From contig JBJTOZ010000215.1 of the NCBI GenBank assembly GCA_046074825.1, forward strand, positions 1-8,067: a stretch of 8,067 bases of DNA, in the 5' to 3' direction. Position numbers and translations under genes: made by a program. This DNA comes from JAGVSR01 sp046074825. GTDB lineage: Bacteria; Pseudomonadota; Alphaproteobacteria; Rhizobiales; Hyphomicrobiaceae. Numbering within the stretch: position 1 is the stretch's first letter; the number at the start of each line of letters is the position of its first letter. A model generated the notes under the pieces. That model was not told where the DNA came from. It searched no databases and saw nothing but the letters and a program-made list of their open reading frames with translations. Below are positions 1 to 5,493 of this stretch, piece by piece.

Positions 1-209
1 AAATTTACACTGTCTGCTTCTTCCCCTTTTGGAAGACCTGTTTGATAGGCGCTTAACGCTTCAACCCCCCAATCTCCCTTTTCAATAACGGGGGTAAAGA
101 TATGAAAAACATCCCCGTGTGCGTGCGCAACATTATTCCAAAACAAAGAGGAAGAGCCGAGTAATATGACCCTGCTGAAAAAACATCTTCGCAGAAAAAA
201 GGGAGGCAT
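1..209 (-). CDS. Secreted protein of unknown function, N-terminal 69 codons (runs off left edge)
   Basis: An open frame starts at the ATG at 209-207 and stays open to base 1, giving 69 codons plus two bases. The N-terminus has an RR-containing charged start (residues 7-8), a hydrophobic stretch at about 9-24 (including VILLGSSSLFW) and an AHA motif ending near residue 30, so a Sec signal peptide cut after VAHA is likely. The visible mature part begins HGDVFHIFTPVIEKGDWGVE and reads like a genuine exported protein. A GGGA sequence lies six bases upstream of the ATG as a ribosome site. The overlapping frame at 238-53 starts with TTG, is rich in Cys, Phe and Leu, and looks like a shadow. The wording recalls small periplasmic or outer-membrane proteins that begin with F-x-P-x-V-E-x-G, but I cannot name the family. 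The nearest neighbour is the end of the ABC operon, on the same strand about 410 bases away. Confidence 0.62.
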   Translation of the reverse strand, partial: MPPFFLRRCFFSRVILLGSSSLFWNNVAHAHGDVFHIFTPVIEKGDWGVEALSAYQTGLPKGEEADSVN

Positions 210-370
210 CGTACATCCCAAAAAATGAAATATAACAAAAATGGAGAGATGATTCGACCTAAAAGACAATCTGATGAAACAAAAAAGTTTGATATAAAAT
301 TAGGCAGTGGTCGATGGGTCGCAAAAGATTTTATAAAATGACAGGTTTCTAAAGCATATCGACTGCACCA

Positions 371-436
371 GAAGGAGAACTATTATTATCGAAATTTTAA
401 AAAAGCTAAGAACTTGAAAAAAATTTTATCTCCTTC
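371..436. repeat. Inverted repeat GAAGGAGA / TCTCCTTC
   Basis: A perfect 8-base inverted repeat has arms at 371-378 and 429-436. An AAATTTT block at 393-399 can pair with AAAATTT just inside the right arm. The outer arm contains a Shine-Dalgarno-like AAGGAG that would be buried in the stem if transcribed rightward, but no gene follows. There is no T-run next to it, so it does not look like a terminator. Confidence 0.4.
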
Positions 437-480
437 AGAGCAGAAAAAATTCTGTATCAATTCATAACGTTAATCTAGTA

Positions 481-515
481 CGCTTTGGAATCATAAACTA
501 AGCTTCAGCAAAGCG
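481..515. repeat. Inverted repeat CGCTTTG / CAAAGCG
   Basis: Perfect 7-base arms lie at 481-487 and 509-515 with a 21-base loop. The repeat sits about 105 bases past the stop of the ABC permease gene. It could be a weak 3' hairpin for that operon, but neither strand shows a following T-run, so its role is unknown and chance is possible. Confidence 0.3.
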
Positions 516-621
516 AACAATAAAGAACCTGGAACTTATGGATAGAAATCCTCAGAACAACCTGTAATGACGCCAAAGACAGAAAAAGCGAGAAATCTTT
601 TAAACGAAACAATTTATTCCA

Positions 622-1770
622 CTAATCAAGGGTACGTCGAAAGCGAGAGACCGCAATCGTCATTGCAATGAGCATTAAAACTATAAGCCATAGAGCTTCC
701 TTCGCCAATATCGACAGATCCGATCCCTTTAACATTATTCCCCGCACAATGCGTAAAAAATGCGTAAGCGGAAGAAATTGTCCTATGAACTGGGCCCATT
801 TTGGCATGCCCGCAAATGGAAATATAAAACCTGAAAGAAGAACTTTGGGTAAAAACCACATCATCGATAATTGAACAGCTTGGAGTTGATTATGCGATAT
901 CGTCGAGAATGTATACCCTACTGAAAGGTTCGTCGTTACAAATAACGTTGTTAGCCCCGCTAGAAGAAGAAGGCTTCCCTCAATAGGAACATGAAAAGCT
1001 AAGACTGCTAATGTGAGAATAATAGCTGCTTGAATAAAACCAACGATAATGTATGGCGAAATTTTCCCCAACATGATTTCAAGAGGCTGAATAGGCATAG
1101 ACAAAAGATTTTCCATCGTCCCTCGTTCTATCTCGCGTGTAACGGACAGAGAGGTAAAAATAAGCATTGTCATCGTGAGTATTGTTCCAAGAAGTCCAGG
1201 AACGACATTCAATTGAGTTTCGGCTGCAGGATTGTAGCGGCGATGTTGAACAATTGTGAAAGGTTTCTCAAAAGCATTTTGATACGGAATGAGCCGATCT
1301 CGTCTCAGTGCAGTCATTATGATGCCCTCAAGAGAACCAAGTGCTGTTCCTGCAGCAAGAGGATCAGTTGCATCCGCGATGACCAAAAGAGAGGGCATTT
1401 CCCCTCGCCGAACACTGCGTGCAAAGTTGGCAGGGATCTCAATCACAAATAATACTTCCCCTGTACGGATGAGATTTTCAACTTCCTCTTCCGTTTTCGC
1501 AACAATTTTAATATCGAAGTAAGATGTATTAGTGAGGGCCGCTATAATAGAGCGTCCAATATCACTTTCCTCTTGAACAAGAACAGCTGTTGGTAGGTGT
1601 CTTGGATTAGTATTGATCGCATATCCAAATAAAAATAATTGCATTAAGGGAATTATGATCATGGTCGCAAAAGTGACGCGATCTCTCTGGAGTTGAATAA
1701 ATTCTTTTCTAAACACCGCCCATAAGCGTAGCATCCTCGTCGTTCGAGTAAGCTGTGATTGCGTACTCAT
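622..1770 (-). CDS. ABC-2 type transporter permease (YhhJ/YbhR-like)
   Basis: This is the membrane-spanning half of an ABC exporter in the inner membrane, 382 residues, close to the usual length for the family. A cytoplasmic N-terminus (about 1-32) leads to TM1 at about 33-52. A large periplasmic domain follows (about 55-187), then a cluster of membrane segments near 188-209, 238-259, 266-289, 299-321 and 358-377. The family hallmark TREIERGTMENLLSMPI lies at about 211-227, on the cytoplasmic side between TM2 and TM3. The start ATG overlaps the TGA stop of the upstream ATPase gene as ATGA, four bases shared, indicating translational coupling. It is the last gene of a fusion protein-ATPase-permease operon. 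Related systems such as YbhGFSR carry two permeases; only one is present here, so it probably acts as a homodimer. The substrate cannot be read from sequence; relatives export drugs, dyes or other toxic compounds. Confidence 0.92.
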   Translation of the reverse strand: MSTQSQLTRTTRMLRLWAVFRKEFIQLQRDRVTFATMIIIPLMQLFLFGYAINTNPRHLPTAVLVQEESDIGRSIIAALTNTSYFDIKIVAKTEEEVENLIRTGEVLFVIEIPANFARSVRRGEMPSLLVIADATDPLAAGTALGSLEGIIMTALRRDRLIPYQNAFEKPFTIVQHRRYNPAAETQLNVVPGLLGTILTMTMLIFTSLSVTREIERGTMENLLSMPIQPLEIMLGKISPYIIVGFIQAAIILTLAVLAFHVPIEGSLLLLAGLTTLFVTTNLSVGYTFSTISHNQLQAVQLSMMWFLPKVLLSGFIFPFAGMPKWAQFIGQFLPLTHFLRIVRGIMLKGSDLSILAKEALWLIVLMLIAMTIAVSRFRRTLD

Positions 1771-2726
1771 AAAGAAAGGCTCTTTTGATTATTATTTTTT
1801 CCTTTTTGATGCATGAGATCAATAAAGACATCTTCAAGTGAAGGAAGGGACTTTTTCCAGATTAGTTCTTCTCTATTCTGATATGATTGAATAGCCTGTT
1901 CAAGAAGTCTAGCATCACGTCCACTTACATGAAGACTTGTTCCGAAAGGTGCAACCATATCAATTCCGATTGTTTTTTGGAGCTCGAGGGCAAGAGAATG
2001 CGGATCAGCAGTTGTCACGGTCCACGTCTGCAAACCTGAATTCAAAAGCACATCTTCAACGGTACCATGGGTAAGGAGTTGCCCAGAGGCAATAAAAGCG
2101 ATTTCATGGCATCGCTCAGCCTCATCCATATAGTGCGTGGACACAAGTACAGTGAGGCCTTCGGAAGCGAGAGTATGCAATTCATTCCAAAATTCTCTGC
2201 GGGCTTTAGGATCCACCCCTGCCGTTGGTTCATCCAATAGAAGCAGCTCGGGCTTGGGAAGAATACAGGCGCTGAGAGCTAGTCGTTGTTGCCATCCGCC
2301 AGAAAGTTGTCCCGCAAGCTGATCCTTTCGCTCCATCAATCCTAACTGATCAATTGCTTCTAGGACAGCGCGTTTGGGATTTTTTAATCCGTAGATGCGG
2401 GCAATGAACTCTAAATTTTCTTTAATCGTGAGATCATGATAAAGACTAAAATGTTGTGTCATGTATCCAACGCGTTCTTTAATCAGCCAACGGTCTTTTA
2501 AAATGTCATGGCCCAGACACGTGCCTCTCCCGCGATCGGGTGTTAGAAGACCACACAGCATCCGTAATGTTGTTGTTTTCCCTGATCCATTTGGACCTAA
2601 AAACCCATAAATATTTCCGCGCTTTACCCGAAGTTTAAGATCATCAACAACAACTTTACCGTTGAAAGATTTGGTTAAGCCTTCAACTTCGATAGCAATC
2701 CCATTCTTTAAGTTATTCTTTTCCAT
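1767..2726 (-). CDS. ABC transporter ATP-binding protein (YbhF/RbbA-type, single nucleotide-binding domain)
   Basis: This is the cytoplasmic ATPase that powers the export complex. Numbered from the furthest upstream start (TTG at 2762), it shows Walker A GPNGSGKT at 56-63, a Q-loop glutamine at 103, the signature LSGGWQQR at 153-160, Walker B LLLLDEPT at 173-180, the D-loop AGVDP at 181-185 and the switch histidine in STH at 210. All catalytic motifs are intact. The C-terminal tail, about 240-318, fits the accessory domain of drug-export ATPases and ends in SLEDVFIDLMHQ. The start is uncertain. ATG at 2726 gives a normal-length N-terminus and overlaps the fusion-protein gene by 14 bases; ATGs at 2750 and 2747 and the TTG at 2762 are also in frame, and none has a clear ribosome site, which fits translational coupling. 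E. coli YbhF has two fused nucleotide-binding domains; this protein has one and must dimerise. Confidence 0.92.
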   Translation of the reverse strand: MEKNNLKNGIAIEVEGLTKSFNGKVVVDDLKLRVKRGNIYGFLGPNGSGKTTTLRMLCGLLTPDRGRGTCLGHDILKDRWLIKERVGYMTQHFSLYHDLTIKENLEFIARIYGLKNPKRAVLEAIDQLGLMERKDQLAGQLSGGWQQRLALSACILPKPELLLLDEPTAGVDPKARREFWNELHTLASEGLTVLVSTHYMDEAERCHEIAFIASGQLLTHGTVEDVLLNSGLQTWTVTTADPHSLALELQKTIGIDMVAPFGTSLHVSGRDARLLEQAIQSYQNREELIWKKSLPSLEDVFIDLMHQKGKNNNQKSLSL

Positions 2727-3717
2727 CTTTTTTGAAGGGAACTTCATCATGGTGAAGTTCAACTGTTACAGGCTGCCCAACGCGTAAATCTTCTGTTTCT
2801 TGAGGTAGAGCTTCAATGCGATAAACGAGTTTTTCTCGCTCTTCGAGACTAAAAATAACGGGAGGAGTAAATTCCGACTCCGTTGAAATAAAAATAACTT
2901 CGGCTTTTATACTTGAGGAACACCCATCGCAGGAGACGAAGACCTGAGTGCCATACTGTAATAAGGGAAGCTCGCGCTCGGCTATAAAAAAACGTACTCG
3001 CAAATTGGAGGGGGGCAAAAGGGAGATAATAGGACGTCCTGAAGGAACAACCTCGCCTACTCGATAATAAATCTCTTGTATTATTCCCGTCTCTGGTGCT
3101 GCAACCTCTCTTTGCTGACGTCGTGTTTGCGCCGCCGCAAGACGCGAGCGTGCCTGCATTACTGTCGCCTTGGCCGCCTCAATATCTTCAGAACGAGCTT
3201 TGAGCTCAGCCACATGAATTTGATGTTCGACCTCTTCAAGAGCTGCAAGATCTCTGTTGTAGGCTGCTCTTGCTGCATCAAGGCGTGATTCAGAGGCATA
3301 TCCCTTGGCTACGAGTTCTTTGGCTCTCTCCAGTTCAGGTTTAGATGCTTCAATTGCGGCTCTAGCACGGGTTGCTTGAGCTTGGAGAACTTCGATCTCT
3401 TCAGGACGTTGTTGCATGGATTCTGCCCTTTGAAGGCGCGCCTCAGCCTCTTCGACAGCCCCTTCGGCTTGCTTCAATTCTGCATCTTGCAGATCAGTTT
3501 GTACTGTAAAAAGCCGATCTCCTTTTTGAACTTTTTGTCCTTCCTTAACGTTCAAAAGAGTAAGACGCCCTGCTTCATCAGGACCCACAAAGAGAAAATA
3601 GCCTTCAATCCATCCCTGCCAACCCACCGCGCGCGAGTAATTGAAAAAAAAGAAAAAAGTTGCACTAAGAATGCCACTGAGGCCTAGGATGATAAAGATC
3701 AAAAGTTTTTTTTTCAT
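2713..3717 (-). CDS. HlyD-family membrane fusion protein (YbhG/YhiI-like)
   Basis: This is the periplasmic adaptor that links the inner-membrane ABC transporter to an outer-membrane channel. It has 334 residues. A short KKK N-terminus is followed by one membrane anchor at about 5-25, with no lipobox cysteine. A first lipoyl-like half lies at about 40-73 (VKEGQKVQKGDRL), a long Ala/Glu/Arg-rich alpha-helical hairpin at about 76-203, a second lipoyl half at about 204-235 (VAAPETGIIQEIYYRVGEVV), and then a beta-barrel region to the end with VRVGQPVTV-like wording (LRVGQPVTVEL) near 311-321. This order is diagnostic for HlyD/AcrA-type adaptors. Two cysteines at 263 and 266 (CDGC) in the beta domain are unusual and could form a disulphide or bind metal. 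It is the first gene of the operon. The ribosome site before the ATG at 3717 is weak. No TolC-like gene is in the window, so the channel must come from elsewhere. Confidence 0.92.
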   Translation of the reverse strand: MKKKLLIFIILGLSGILSATFFFFFNYSRAVGWQGWIEGYFLFVGPDEAGRLTLLNVKEGQKVQKGDRLFTVQTDLQDAELKQAEGAVEEAEARLQRAESMQQRPEEIEVLQAQATRARAAIEASKPELERAKELVAKGYASESRLDAARAAYNRDLAALEEVEHQIHVAELKARSEDIEAAKATVMQARSRLAAAQTRRQQREVAAPETGIIQEIYYRVGEVVPSGRPIISLLPPSNLRVRFFIAERELPLLQYGTQVFVSCDGCSSSIKAEVIFISTESEFTPPVIFSLEEREKLVYRIEALPQETEDLRVGQPVTVELHHDEVPFKKDGKE

Positions 3718-3756
3718 ACGCTCAGACTTTAAGACCCTGACGATAGGAGAAAGTTT

Positions 3757-3831
3757 ATGAAGAAGAATATTGCAAACGCACCCCTACACGCATCGATGGG
3801 TAACACCATGAGATGTCTTGACGAAACATAA
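3757..3831 (+). CDS. Candidate 24-residue small protein or leader peptide
   Basis: An ATG at 3757 is preceded by AGGAG at 3745-3749 with an ideal seven-base gap. The frame runs 24 codons to a TAA. The peptide begins MKKNIANAPLH, contains one cysteine, has no membrane segment and resembles nothing I recognise. It is transcribed divergently from the fusion-protein gene, whose start lies only 39 bases away, and points toward the cold-shock gene some 430 bases downstream. The case rests only on the ribosome site and context; a chance ORF of this length is quite possible. Confidence 0.25.
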   Translation: MKKNIANAPLHASMGNTMRCLDET

Positions 3832-3946
3832 AGATCTTTGCTCGGTTAACAATGAATTTTGATCGCAACTGCTTGCTCTTAAAAACTTTTTTCAGGAGGG
3901 CTTTTTCTCAAATCATACCACTCCCTTCCTCGATTATTCTCAAAAA

Positions 3947-4054
3947 CCCCCCATAAAGTCCTTAAATAGCTCTTTCAAGCTTCAACAAACTTCAAGAAAG
4001 AAGACAAACTTTAAAAGATTTAAGGACTAATTAACGCCATGCCATTAAGGGGGG
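3947..4054. repeat. Nested inverted repeat (AGTCCTTAAAT / ATTTAAGGACT, with outer C6 / G6)
   Basis: A perfect 11-base inverted repeat has arms at 3957-3967 and 4018-4028. Inside it, TCTTTC at 3971-3976 pairs with GAAAGA at 3996-4001. Outside it, CCCCCC at 3947-3952 can pair with GGGGGG at 4049-4054. The nested arrangement spans 108 bases in the middle of a divergent intergenic region. No T-run follows either arm, so it is not a simple terminator. It could be an operator region, a structured RNA or a small mobile-element remnant; I see no clear target-site duplication and no transposase. Confidence 0.55.
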
Positions 4055-4189
4055 CATATGGTATGTCACTAAAACTCCCTTGAATTCTTCTACCTAATAA
4101 GCTATGGGAAGAGATCGAATTTGGCCGGACAACCAGGCCGCATCTTCTGGAATTTCCTAAGACGCGATCAGACCCTCCAAAACATCGAG

Positions 4190-4230
4190 AAAAAAAGAGC
4201 TAGCAGGTTCCCATGTGCGCTTGCTAGCTC
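4190..4230 (-). terminator. Intrinsic terminator on the minus strand, or leader hairpin of the cold-shock mRNA
   Basis: GAGCTAGCA at 4197-4205 pairs perfectly with TGCTAGCTC at 4222-4230 (nine base pairs), and three further inner pairs including G-U are possible. On the minus strand the stem is followed directly by seven T residues (4196-4190), the classic layout of a factor-independent terminator. No minus-strand gene ends just before it; the nearest upstream is at 4795-5049. On the plus strand the same hairpin would lie 38 bases before the cold-shock start codon, where mRNA leader structure often controls temperature-dependent translation. Confidence 0.55.
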
Positions 4231-4267
4231 GTGAGTTATTATTGTCTAAAATTGAATAGGAAAGTCT

Positions 4268-4477
4268 ATGAATAAAGGTACTGTTAAGTTTTATAATTCT
4301 TCAAAAGGTTATGGTTTCATTGCTCCCGATGATGGCGGCAACGATGTGTTTGTCCACGCGACCGCTCTTGAGCGTGCAGGAATTATGGGACTTAGGGAAG
4401 GACAAAAAGTAAGTTTTGATACAGCTCGGGATCAACGCTCGGGCAAGATTGCGGTGGCCAATATCCAAGCCAATTAA
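4268..4477 (+). CDS. cspA: Cold-shock protein, CspA family
   Basis: This is a 69-residue single cold-shock domain, the full family length. It binds single-stranded RNA and DNA and melts RNA structure, in the cytoplasm. RNP1 is KGYGFI at 13-18 and RNP2 is DVFVH at 26-30, both intact with their aromatic residues. Residue 9 is Tyr in KFYN, where Phe or Trp-Phe is usual. The tail ERAG...LREGQKVSFD...RSGKIAVANI matches the alphaproteobacterial branch of the family. The start is supported by AGGA at 4258-4261, six bases before the ATG. The gene stands alone with a strong terminator 30 bases after the stop and a hairpin in its leader, fitting an independently regulated transcript. Whether it is cold-induced cannot be told from sequence alone, since many CspA paralogues are constitutive. 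Confidence 0.96.
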   Translation: MNKGTVKFYNSSKGYGFIAPDDGGNDVFVHATALERAGIMGLREGQKVSFDTARDQRSGKIAVANIQAN

Positions 4478-4506
4478 AATCTCCCTTTACGACCTATCCT
4501 AAATAG

Positions 4507-4545
4507 AAAGGCCGTCTCTTTCGTCATGAACAGAGCGGCCTTTTT
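4507..4545 (+). terminator. Intrinsic terminator of the cold-shock gene
   Basis: AAAGGCCG at 4507-4514, one bulged T, and CTCT at 4516-4519 pair with AGAG at 4532-4535 and CGGCC at 4536-4540. Five T residues (4541-4545) follow, so the stem is GC-rich with a T-tail. It starts 30 bases after the TAA stop. The opposite strand has only a short T-rich tail, so it may work weakly in the other direction. Confidence 0.9.
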
Positions 4546-4794
4546 AGCATTTGATCCGATCGCGGGAAAGGTATGAACCTAGTCTTCATTTTTTTTAAAT
4601 CATGCCACTCTATCCGTCAGACAAAGATTTCAAAGAGAAGGATCTTTTTTCTCTCTTATGAGAAAAAAGGAGAGCCCTAGAAAGTATTCTCAGGCTTTCG
4701 CCATGTACAAAAAAGATCAAAATGCAAGGGGGCTAGATTCCTCCTCAAGTGAGGATATGTGATGCACCACAGGACTGTGACGGCGGTTTTTTCT
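4546..4794. repeat. Short non-coding stretch with an AT-rich hairpin (4644-4669)
   Basis: No gene is seen. CTTTTTTCTC at 4644-4653 pairs perfectly with GAGAAAAAAG at 4660-4669 around a six-base loop. A CCTCA-AG-TGAGG inverted repeat lies near 4742-4753. Neither is followed by a T-run in a way that makes a convincing terminator for the leftward gene ending at 4795. Confidence 0.4.
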
Positions 4795-5049
4795 TTACTT
4801 TACAACTTTTCGCGTGAGATGACGCTTATGGGGCTCTTTTAAAAGACGAAGTTGATCTTGAATAGCACTGTGCGTCTCCGACGATGCTCCCTTTTGTCCC
4901 GCGCCTATAGCCACTTGCTCAAGCCACAGCTTTGTCATGGCATTATCGAGCAATTTTAATGTCTCATCGTCCATGCCATCAGGTTTTTTTGTAAAAGGCA
5001 CTATAAAGACCCTGTTTTTATAAGCCGGTGGGAATAACCCCTGCCCCAT
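4795..5049 (-). CDS. Small uncharacterised protein (84 residues)
   Basis: I do not recognise this protein. The frame begins MGQGLFPPAYKN and has a short hydrophobic patch (VFIVPF at about 14-19) too short for a membrane span. An acidic-start region at about 26-73 looks alpha-helical (MDDETLKLLDNAMTKLWLEQ), and the C-terminus is strongly basic (HKRHLTRKVVK). No signal peptide or cysteine is present. There is no ribosome site before the ATG at 5049. However, a plausible sigma-70 promoter puts transcription start about ten bases upstream, so a leaderless or near-leaderless message is possible. The internal ATG at codon 26 is an alternative start. The helical composition and promoter favour a real gene, while the missing ribosome site and isolation argue for caution; it may be a remnant. 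Confidence 0.45.
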   Translation of the reverse strand: MGQGLFPPAYKNRVFIVPFTKKPDGMDDETLKLLDNAMTKLWLEQVAIGAGQKGASSETHSAIQDQLRLLKEPHKRHLTRKVVK

Positions 5050-5493
5050 TTAATCGACAAAGTACAGTGTACATTTTTGGAAAGAATAGTTCAAATTATT
5101 ACCTTAAAAGATAATCTACAAAATGTCGAGAAAATAATAGTCCATCTTAGAAATAGGACCGTGGTTTGCAAGGCAACAAAAAAACCACAAATGGGTCCGC
5201 ATCGCTATCGACTCATTCTTGAAATACTTATTTATAAAATGAAAACAATTTCCCCTTATACTCATCTACCTCTCTTTGTACTTCTTTAAAGGTGGGGTCG
5301 AGATCTGTTCGTCTCAGGTGGGGGCACGCGAATGTGGAGCGCGCACCCCTCAAACCTCTGAAAAATGGGATAAGTCAGAAGAAAAATCCACCCTTGCTCA
5401 GGTCTAGTTTTTACTCTGGACCAATAGAAAAAGACACGCTACTTTAGGCCACTTTCTATTATAAATAATCTACCAACCCCGAGGCTTTGTCAC
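5050..5493. other. Intergenic region with a GC-rich structured patch (5290-5357)
   Basis: The left part (5095-5280) is AT-rich with no credible gene. At 5290-5357 the composition turns sharply GC-rich. AGGTGGGG occurs at 5290-5297 and again at 5316-5323. GGGG-CA-CGCG (5321-5330) faces CGCG-CA-CCCC (5340-5349), giving two 4-base-pair stems around a symmetrical internal loop. AGG at 5316-5318 can extend pairing to CCT at 5355-5357. GAGA/TCTC at 5300-5303 and 5312-5315 makes a smaller neighbouring hairpin. A -10-like TATTAT lies at 5457-5462 before the downstream secreted-protein gene, with no matching -35. Confidence 0.45.
5062..5094 (-). promoter_or_regulatory. Possible sigma-70 promoter with palindromic operator for the 84-residue gene
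   Basis: Read on the minus strand, TTGAAC (5094-5089) and TACACT (5071-5066) are separated by exactly 17 bases; each matches four of six consensus positions. The perfect odd-centred palindrome GTACA-G-TGTAC at 5062-5072 covers the -10 element, an ideal place for a repressor. Predicted transcription would start near 5059, about ten bases before the ATG at 5049. Confidence 0.4.

Larger units (their letters stand above)
210..621. other. Non-coding stretch with inverted repeats between the secreted-protein gene and the ABC operon end
   Basis: No convincing gene is seen. The stretch is very AT-rich. It must hold the 3' end of the ABC operon transcript and the promoter of the leftward secreted-protein gene, but I see no GC-rich hairpin followed by a T-run on the minus strand just below 622. 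Two inverted repeats are listed separately. The open frames at 249-341 (30 codons) and 567-671 (34 codons) are short, unrecognised, and have poor or no ribosome sites at a sensible distance. Confidence 0.5.
3718..4267. other. 550-base intergenic region between the ABC operon and the cold-shock gene
   Basis: This divergent space should hold the promoters of the leftward ABC operon and the rightward cold-shock gene. I see no high-scoring promoter pair for either. A weak rightward candidate is TTGAAT at 4080-4085 with TATGGG at 4103-4108 (17-base gap), which would give the cold-shock mRNA a leader of roughly 150 bases. The region also contains a short candidate ORF (3757-3831), a nested inverted repeat (3947-4054) and a strong hairpin (4190-4230), listed separately. 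Confidence 0.5.

Noticed and set aside
53..238. 61-codon minus-strand frame starting with TTG
   Set aside because: The frame is rich in Cys, Phe and Leu with no recognisable pattern, and it overlaps the better frame starting at 209, which has a signal peptide and a natural mature sequence.
249..341. 30-codon plus-strand ORF
   Set aside because: GGAGAG directly abuts the ATG, too close to act as a ribosome site, and the peptide is not recognisable.
668..1522. Plus-strand open frames opposite the permease gene
   Set aside because: They lie wholly antisense to a well-supported ABC permease and have unnatural composition with many Cys, Arg and His residues.
2042..2322. Other-frame ORFs inside the ATPase gene
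   Set aside because: They overlap conserved Walker and signature motifs in the true frame.
3076..3687. Plus-strand frames opposite the fusion-protein gene
   Set aside because: They are antisense to the long helical hairpin of the fusion protein; Cys- and Leu-rich shadow translation.
3910..4610. Direct repeat AAATCATRCCACTC at 3910-3923 and 4597-4610, flanking the cold-shock gene
   Set aside because: A 14-base match with one mismatch is expected a few times by chance in a window this size, and no duplication or mobile element accompanies it.
5077..5289. 70-codon plus-strand frame starting with TTG
   Set aside because: No ribosome site, TTG start, AT-driven composition, and it starts on top of the probable promoter of the leftward gene.
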